From: Sphingomonas sp. HDW15A | GTDB taxonomy: Bacteria; Pseudomonadota; Alphaproteobacteria; Sphingomonadales; Sphingomonadaceae | Assembly (NCBI RefSeq): GCF_011301715.1 | Contig: NZ_CP049870.1 | Location: forward strand, 1,612,001-1,676,000 | DNA: 64,000 nt | Reading direction: 5' to 3' | Shown here: positions 59,850-64,000 of the stretch, one piece after another | Position numbering within the stretch: the stretch's first letter is position 1 | Layout of the letters: every line of letters starts with the position of its first letter | The notes under the pieces: model-generated | The model's database searches: none | What the model saw: the letters and a program-made list of their open reading frames with translations, nothing else | Told to the model about the DNA's origin: nothing | Program-made: the position numbers and the translations under genes

Positions 59850-60162
59850 TGATCAGTTCCCCGGACTTGACGGCCACGCGGACCTTCTTGCCGTCACGCT
59901 CCTCGAAGCGGACGCGGGTCGCCTTGCCGCTCTTCGGGTCGGCAATCGCGACCTTGGAGACGTGCAGCGGCGCTTCGCGGCGCTCCAGCCCGCCCTGCGG
60001 GTTGAGCTGGGTCGGCTTGCGATGACGAACGGCGACATTAATGCCCGCGACGACGACCTTGCCGTCCTTGGGCATCGACTTGGTGACTTCGCCGGTCTTG
60101 CCCTTGTCCTTGCCGGACAGGACGACGACCGTATCACCCTTGCGGATCTTCTGGGCAGCCAT
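59842..60162 (-). CDS. rplX: 50S ribosomal protein L24
   Basis: A 106-residue assembly-initiator protein of the large subunit. It contains the KOW motif ([20 protein letters not shown], about 5-24) and [18 protein letters not shown]. It starts two bases after rplN. Confidence 0.97.
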   Translation of the reverse strand: MAAQKIRKGDTVVVLSGKDKGKTGEVTKSMPKDGKVVVAGINVAVRHRKPTQLNPQGGLERREAPLHVSKVAIADPKSGKATRVRFEERDGKKVRVAVKSGELING

Positions 60163-60164
60163 GG

Positions 60165-60533
60165 TTAGAGCACCTCCGGCGCAAGGCTGATGATCTTCAT
60201 GTGCTTCTTCGCGCGAAGCTCACGGACGACCGGGCCGAAGATACGGGTGCCGATCGGCTCCTCGTTCTTGTTGACCAGGACGGCGGCGTTCGTGTCGAAA
60301 CGGATCACCGAACCGTCGGGACGGCGGATGTCCTTGGCGGTACGAACGATCACCGCGCGGTGAACGTCGCCCTTTTTGACCTTGCCGCGCGGGGCGGCTT
60401 CCTTGACGGAGACGACGATGATGTCTCCGACACCGGCCACACGACGCTTCGACCCGCCCAGCACCTTGATGCACTGCACGCGCTTGGCGCCGCTGTTGTC
60501 CGCAACGTCCAGGTTGGACTGCATCTGGATCAT
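60165..60533 (-). CDS. rplN: 50S ribosomal protein L14
   Basis: A 122-residue protein at the subunit interface. The N-terminus [20 protein letters not shown] and the middle [19 protein letters not shown] with [10 protein letters not shown] are strongly conserved. The start at 60533 is favoured by the common MIQMQ form. Confidence 0.98.
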   Translation of the reverse strand: MIQMQSNLDVADNSGAKRVQCIKVLGGSKRRVAGVGDIIVVSVKEAAPRGKVKKGDVHRAVIVRTAKDIRRPDGSVIRFDTNAAVLVNKNEEPIGTRIFGPVVRELRAKKHMKIISLAPEVL

Positions 60534-60563
60534 GGTTCGATCCTACCCTTCTACCAAATCCGC

Positions 60564-60911
60564 TCAGGCGTCCGCGGCGGCAACGTCTTCGGCCTTGGCC
60601 TTCGACTTGCTGCTCTTGGCTGCCTTCGCAGGCTTCTTCTCTTCCGCCTCGGGGGTCTCGGTAACCGCGACTGCGGCTCCGACGCGCTCGAGAACGGCCC
60701 AGTTCTTCTGCTTCGAAATCGGAGCACATTCCTGGATGCGAACCATCTCGCCCTCGCGATACGCATTGGCATCGTCGTGGGCATGATACTTCTTCGACAG
60801 CTTGATGATCTTGCCGTACAGCGGGTGCTTCACCCGCCGCTCGACGCGGACAACCACAGTCTTGTCGGCCTTGTCCGACACCACGGTGCCGGTGAGGACG
60901 CGCTTAGGCAT
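60564..60911 (-). CDS. rpsQ: 30S ribosomal protein S17, with C-terminal extension
   Basis: A 115-residue OB-fold protein. The core ([40 protein letters not shown]) matches S17, which is usually about 80-90 residues. Here a Lys/Ala/Glu-rich tail of about 30 residues ([19 protein letters not shown] and on) is added, probably disordered at the ribosome surface. Confidence 0.96.
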   Translation of the reverse strand: MPKRVLTGTVVSDKADKTVVVRVERRVKHPLYGKIIKLSKKYHAHDDANAYREGEMVRIQECAPISKQKNWAVLERVGAAVAVTETPEAEEKKPAKAAKSSKSKAKAEDVAAADA

Positions 60912-60925
60912 CTTCGTCTACTCCC

Positions 60926-61138
60926 TTACGCCTGCGCCGACGCGGCATCGCGCGCGCGGGCGGTCTGGATCGTCTTGATGCGAGCGATGGTGCGGCGCAC
61001 CTCTTTCACCCGCGACGGCTTTTCCAGCTGGTTGGTGGCCGACTGGAAGCGCAGGTTGAACTGCTCGCGCTTCAGGTCGGACAGCTGGGTGGCCAGCTGA
61101 TCGTCGGTCTTCACCGTCAGATCGTCCTTCTTGGCCAT
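60926..61138 (-). CDS. rpmC: 50S ribosomal protein L29
   Basis: A 70-residue helical-hairpin protein near the peptide exit tunnel that forms part of the trigger factor and SRP docking area. It contains [20 protein letters not shown] and [19 protein letters not shown], the L29 pattern. It follows rplP by three bases. Confidence 0.97.
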   Translation of the reverse strand: MAKKDDLTVKTDDQLATQLSDLKREQFNLRFQSATNQLEKPSRVKEVRRTIARIKTIQTARARDAASAQA

Positions 61139-61141
61139 GAC

Positions 61142-61573
61142 TTAGTCCTCCTCAACCAGAGTTTCGCCGAGGCGGGCGACAACCTTGACCTTGATCGGCA
61201 GCTTCTCGGCCGCACGCTCGAACGCGGTCTTGGCGAGCGGACCGGGAACGCCGTCCAGCTCAAACAGGATGCGGCCGGGCTTGACCCGGGCAACCCAATA
61301 CTCCGGCGCGCCCTTACCCGAGCCCATGCGGACTTCGGCGGGCTTCGACGACACCGGAAGATCCGGGAAAATGCGAATCCACAAACGGCCTTGACGGCGA
61401 ATGTGGCGGGTGATTGCACGGCGGGCCGCCTCGATCTGGCGAGCGGTGATCCGCTCCGGCTCCATGGCCTTGAGGCCGAAGGCGCCGAAGTTGAGCTCCG
61501 TACCGCCCTTGGCATTGCCATGGATCCGGCCCTTGAAGGCCTTGCGGAATTTGGTGCGCTTTGGTTGCAGCAT
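61142..61573 (-). CDS. rplP: 50S ribosomal protein L16
   Basis: A 143-residue protein lining the A-site region. The signature segments [40 protein letters not shown] and [20 protein letters not shown] are present, including the arginine context hydroxylated by RoxA (YcfD) in some bacteria. Confidence 0.98.
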   Translation of the reverse strand: MLQPKRTKFRKAFKGRIHGNAKGGTELNFGAFGLKAMEPERITARQIEAARRAITRHIRRQGRLWIRIFPDLPVSSKPAEVRMGSGKGAPEYWVARVKPGRILFELDGVPGPLAKTAFERAAEKLPIKVKVVARLGETLVEED

Positions 61574-61585
61574 TGCTCGGGTTCC

Positions 61586-62293
61586 TTAGCGGCGGTCTTC
61601 GCGCGCCGGGCGGACGCCCGAAGTCTGCGCTTCCATCATCAGGCGGTCCTGGGCGAGCGGATCGTGACCCAGGATCTCACCCTTGAACACCCAAACCTTG
61701 ACGCCGCACACGCCATAAGCGGTGTGAGCCTGCGCCTCGGCGTAATCGACGTTGCCGCGCAGCGTGTGCAGCGGGACGCGGCCTTCGCGATACCATTCGG
61801 TACGCGCGATTTCGGCACCGCCAAGACGGCCCGAGCAGGTGATGCGGATGCCTTCAGCGCCAAGGCGAAGGGCCGACTGAACGGCGCGCTTCATGGCACG
61901 GCGGAACGCAACGCGGCGCTCGAGCTGATCGGCAACGCCCTGGGCGACGAGCTTGGCATCGATCTCCGGCTTGCGGATCTCGACGATGTTGAGGCTGACG
62001 TCGCTGTCGGTCATCGCCGAAAGCGTCTTCTTCAGCTTCTCGATGTCGGAGCCCTTCTTGCCGATGATGACACCCGGGCGGGCGGCATAGATCGACACGC
62101 GGCACAACTTCGCCGGACGCTCGATCACCACCTTGGAGATCGCCGCCTGCGGCAGGTTCTTGAGGATGTACTCGCGGATCTTGAGGTCCTCGAGCAGCAG
62201 GCGACCGTAATCCTGGCCTTCCGCGAACCAGCGGCTGTCCCAGGTACGGTTGATCTGCAGCCTAAGGCCGACCGGAGAGGATTTCTGACCCAT
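61586..62293 (-). CDS. rpsC: 30S ribosomal protein S3
   Basis: A 235-residue protein forming the mRNA entry channel. A KH domain ([20 protein letters not shown]) and the C-terminal [20 protein letters not shown] are clear. The start overlaps the rplV stop by one base. Confidence 0.98.
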   Translation of the reverse strand: MGQKSSPVGLRLQINRTWDSRWFAEGQDYGRLLLEDLKIREYILKNLPQAAISKVVIERPAKLCRVSIYAARPGVIIGKKGSDIEKLKKTLSAMTDSDVSLNIVEIRKPEIDAKLVAQGVADQLERRVAFRRAMKRAVQSALRLGAEGIRITCSGRLGGAEIARTEWYREGRVPLHTLRGNVDYAEAQAHTAYGVCGVKVWVFKGEILGHDPLAQDRLMMEAQTSGVRPAREDRR

Positions 62294-62670
62294 TACGCTT
62301 CTTCCTGCTCGCGCACGACGACGCGGATTCGGCTGAACGGCTTGACGATGCGCGAGGAACGACCGCGGGCGCGGGTCGCAAAACGCTTCATCGAGATCGA
62401 CTTGCCGACCGAAGCCTCGGCGACGACGAGCGCGTCGACGTCGAGGTTGTGGTTGTTCTCGGCATTGGCGACGGCCGAGGCCAGCACCTTGTAGACATCC
62501 TCACTCATGCCCTTGGGCGAGAACTTGAGAATGTTGAGCGCTTCCTCGACCTTGCGGCCGCGGATGAGGCCCGCGACGAGGTTGAGCTTCTGGGCCGAAC
62601 CACGGATCATGGTTCCGACCGCCAGCGCTTCCTTGTCGCCGACCTTGCGGGGAGCTGCTTGCTTAGACAT
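62293..62670 (-). CDS. rplV: 50S ribosomal protein L22
   Basis: A 125-residue protein whose beta-hairpin reaches the exit tunnel. It contains [20 protein letters not shown] and the loop region [20 protein letters not shown]. Its start overlaps the rpsS stop by one base. Confidence 0.97.
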   Translation of the reverse strand: MSKQAAPRKVGDKEALAVGTMIRGSAQKLNLVAGLIRGRKVEEALNILKFSPKGMSEDVYKVLASAVANAENNHNLDVDALVVAEASVGKSISMKRFATRARGRSSRIVKPFSRIRVVVREQEEA

Positions 62671-62945
62671 TAGCGCTTGCCCTTCTTGTCGGCGGCGTGG
62701 CCCGGGAAGAAGCGCGTGGGCGCAAATTCACCAAGTTTCATGCCGACCATGTCTTCGTTGACCGATACCGGCACGAACTTGCGGCCGTTGTAGACATTGA
62801 AGGTCAGGCCGACGAACTGCGGCAGGATGGTCGAGCGGCGCGACCAGGTCTTGATCGGCGCACGGCCACCCTTGTCCTGAGCGGCTTCCGCCTTCTTCAG
62901 GAGCGACAGTTCGACGAACGGACCTTTCCAAACGGAACGAGCCAT
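62670..62945 (-). CDS. rpsS: 30S ribosomal protein S19
   Basis: A 91-residue small-subunit head protein. It begins [20 protein letters not shown] and includes [20 protein letters not shown] and [23 protein letters not shown] 62945 is chosen from the family N-terminus; the longer upstream frame lies in rplB. Confidence 0.97.
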   Translation of the reverse strand: MARSVWKGPFVELSLLKKAEAAQDKGGRAPIKTWSRRSTILPQFVGLTFNVYNGRKFVPVSVNEDMVGMKLGEFAPTRFFPGHAADKKGKR

Positions 62946-62950
62946 TACGG

Positions 62951-63787
62951 TTAGCCCTTCTTCTTCGCGTGACGCGACCGGATGATGAACTTGTCGGTCG
63001 CTTTGTTGCTGCGGGTGCGGGCACCCTTGGTCGGCTTGCCCCACGGGGTAACCGGGTGACGGCCGCCCGAGGTCCGGCCTTCACCACCGCCGTGCGGGTG
63101 GTCGACCGGGTTCTTGGCGACGCCGCGGGTCAGCGGGCGCTTGCCCAGCCAGCGGGTGCGTCCGGCCTTGGCCAACGTCTGGTTGCTGTTGTCCGGGTTG
63201 GACACTGCCCCGACGGTCGCCATGCAGTCTGCGCGGACGTAGCGCTGCTCGCCCGAGTTCAGGCGGACGATGACCATGCCCTTGTCGCGGCCGACGACCT
63301 GAACATAGGTGCCGGCGGCGCGGGCGATCTGGCCACCCTTGCCGGGCTTCAGCTCGACATTGTGGACGATCGTGCCGACCGGCATCTGGCCGATTTCCAT
63401 CGCATTGCCCGGCTTCACGTCGACCTTCTTGCCGGCGACGACCGAGTCACCCGGCGCAAGACGCTGGGGCGCGATGATGTAGGCCTGCTCGCCACCCTCG
63501 TAGGTGATGAGCGCGATGAACGCGGAGCGGTTCGGATCGTACTCGAGACGCTCGACGGTCGCGACTTTGTCCCAGGTGCGGCGCTTGAAGTCGATGATCC
63601 GGTACTTCTGCTTGTGGCCGCCGGCGATACCGCGCGACGTCACGTGGCCCTTATTGTTACGGCCACCGGTCTTGCGCTTGCCTTCGGTCAGCGCCTTGAC
63701 GGGCTTGCCGCGCCAGAGCGACGACTTATCGACGAGGATGAGACCGCGGCGGGCCGGGCTCGTCGGCTTATATTGCTTGAGTGCCAT
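62951..63787 (-). CDS. rplB: 50S ribosomal protein L2
   Basis: A 278-residue primary 23S rRNA binder near the peptidyl-transferase centre. It contains [20 protein letters not shown] and the C-terminal signature [20 protein letters not shown] with the conserved histidine. It is five bases upstream of rpsS and three bases downstream of rplW. Confidence 0.98.
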   Translation of the reverse strand: MALKQYKPTSPARRGLILVDKSSLWRGKPVKALTEGKRKTGGRNNKGHVTSRGIAGGHKQKYRIIDFKRRTWDKVATVERLEYDPNRSAFIALITYEGGEQAYIIAPQRLAPGDSVVAGKKVDVKPGNAMEIGQMPVGTIVHNVELKPGKGGQIARAAGTYVQVVGRDKGMVIVRLNSGEQRYVRADCMATVGAVSNPDNSNQTLAKAGRTRWLGKRPLTRGVAKNPVDHPHGGGEGRTSGGRHPVTPWGKPTKGARTRSNKATDKFIIRSRHAKKKG

Positions 63788-63790
63788 CGG

Positions 63791-64000
63791 TTAGATCCCG
63801 CTCGTGATGTCGATCGAATTGCCCTCGGCGAGGGTCACGATCGCCTTCTTCGAATCCGACCGCTGATAGGGCTTGCCCTTCCAGCGCTTGCTCTTGCCCT
63901 TGGAGACGATCGTGTTGACGCCGGTCACCTTGACGTTGAACAGCGCTTCCACGGCCGCCTTGATCTCGGGCTTGGACGCGTCGTTCGCGACCTTGAACAC
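63791..64000 (-). CDS. rplW: 50S ribosomal protein L23 (5' truncated by window edge)
   Basis: The C-terminal 69 residues of L23 are present, ending in the S10-operon position before rplB. The segment [20 protein letters not shown], followed by [20 protein letters not shown], is the family core that contacts signal recognition particle and trigger factor. The start lies beyond position 64000. Confidence 0.95.
   Translation of the reverse strand: MFKVANDASKPEIKAAVEALFNVKVTGVNTIVSKGKSKRWKGKPYQRSDSKKAIVTLAEGNSIDITSGI

Overview
The window reads as a chromosomal segment from a high-GC alphaproteobacterium, most probably of the order Sphingomonadales. This rests on the proteins themselves: an alphaproteobacterial-type RNase E with an acidic insert, ribosomal protein S5 with a long Arg/Gly-rich N-terminus, small tandem entericidin lipoproteins, and a BigR-type sulfur operon. 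No phage, transposase, integrase, plasmid replication gene or CRISPR array was found.

Layout. 1-7.7 kb: the 3' part of rpoB and complete rpoC on the + strand, closed by a terminator. 7.8-12.8 kb: a secreted DUF305/beta-propeller protein, a tandemly duplicated terminator, two tiny entericidin-like lipoproteins missed by ordinary ORF length cut-offs, thyA, a short RadC-like JAB protein and a methyltransferase. 12.8-17.4 kb: a - strand cell-envelope/translation cluster (amidase, PBP1A, RF2, methyltransferase). 17.8-22.5 kb: RNase E, a BepA-like M48 protease and a DsbA-like thiol oxidoreductase on the + strand. 22.5-24.2 kb: rlmE and ppx. 24.35-27.4 kb: tRNA-Gln and a complete sulfide/persulfide detoxification operon (ArsR-type BigR/SqrR sensor, persulfide dioxygenase, two half-size YeeE/YedE transporters, TauE/SafE exporter). 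27.4-37.1 kb: GST, response regulator, cell wall hydrolase, EVE protein, a large autotransporter, typA, MarR and cytochrome b561. 37.2-45.7 kb: an acyl-CoA catabolic cluster (FadJ-type bifunctional enzyme, two SDRs, three acyl-CoA dehydrogenases, a PaaI-type thioesterase) with an HTH-less LuxR-like sensory protein. 45.8-48.2 kb: purS, purQ, tRNA-Arg, a cupredoxin and small secreted proteins. 48.2-53.9 kb: type III polyketide synthase with an isoprenylcysteine-methyltransferase-like partner and a divergent DHA2 efflux pump, an FAD-linked oxidase, folA and an SRPBCC protein. 54-64 kb: the S10/spc ribosomal cluster on the - strand, from rplW (cut by the window edge) through secY and adk.

Two points stand out. 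First, six genes (methyltransferase, amidase, both YeeE halves, a response regulator and typA) are broken by frameshifts, and every break is repaired by adding back one G or C to a short G/C run. After repair all six are multiples of three with canonical motifs. This is most simply homopolymer under-calling in the assembly, so these genes are annotated as single full-length units. Second, rpoBC and the S10/spc cluster face each other across about 46 kb of unrelated genes, and adk is not followed by the alpha operon (rpsM-rpsK-rpoA-rplQ), which indicates a rearranged ribosomal superoperon.

No wholly new system was proven. The best leads are the DUF305-propeller fusion, the type III PKS/methyltransferase/efflux group, the lipoprotein-type methyltransferase overlapping prfB, and the acyl-CoA cluster with its HTH-less regulator.
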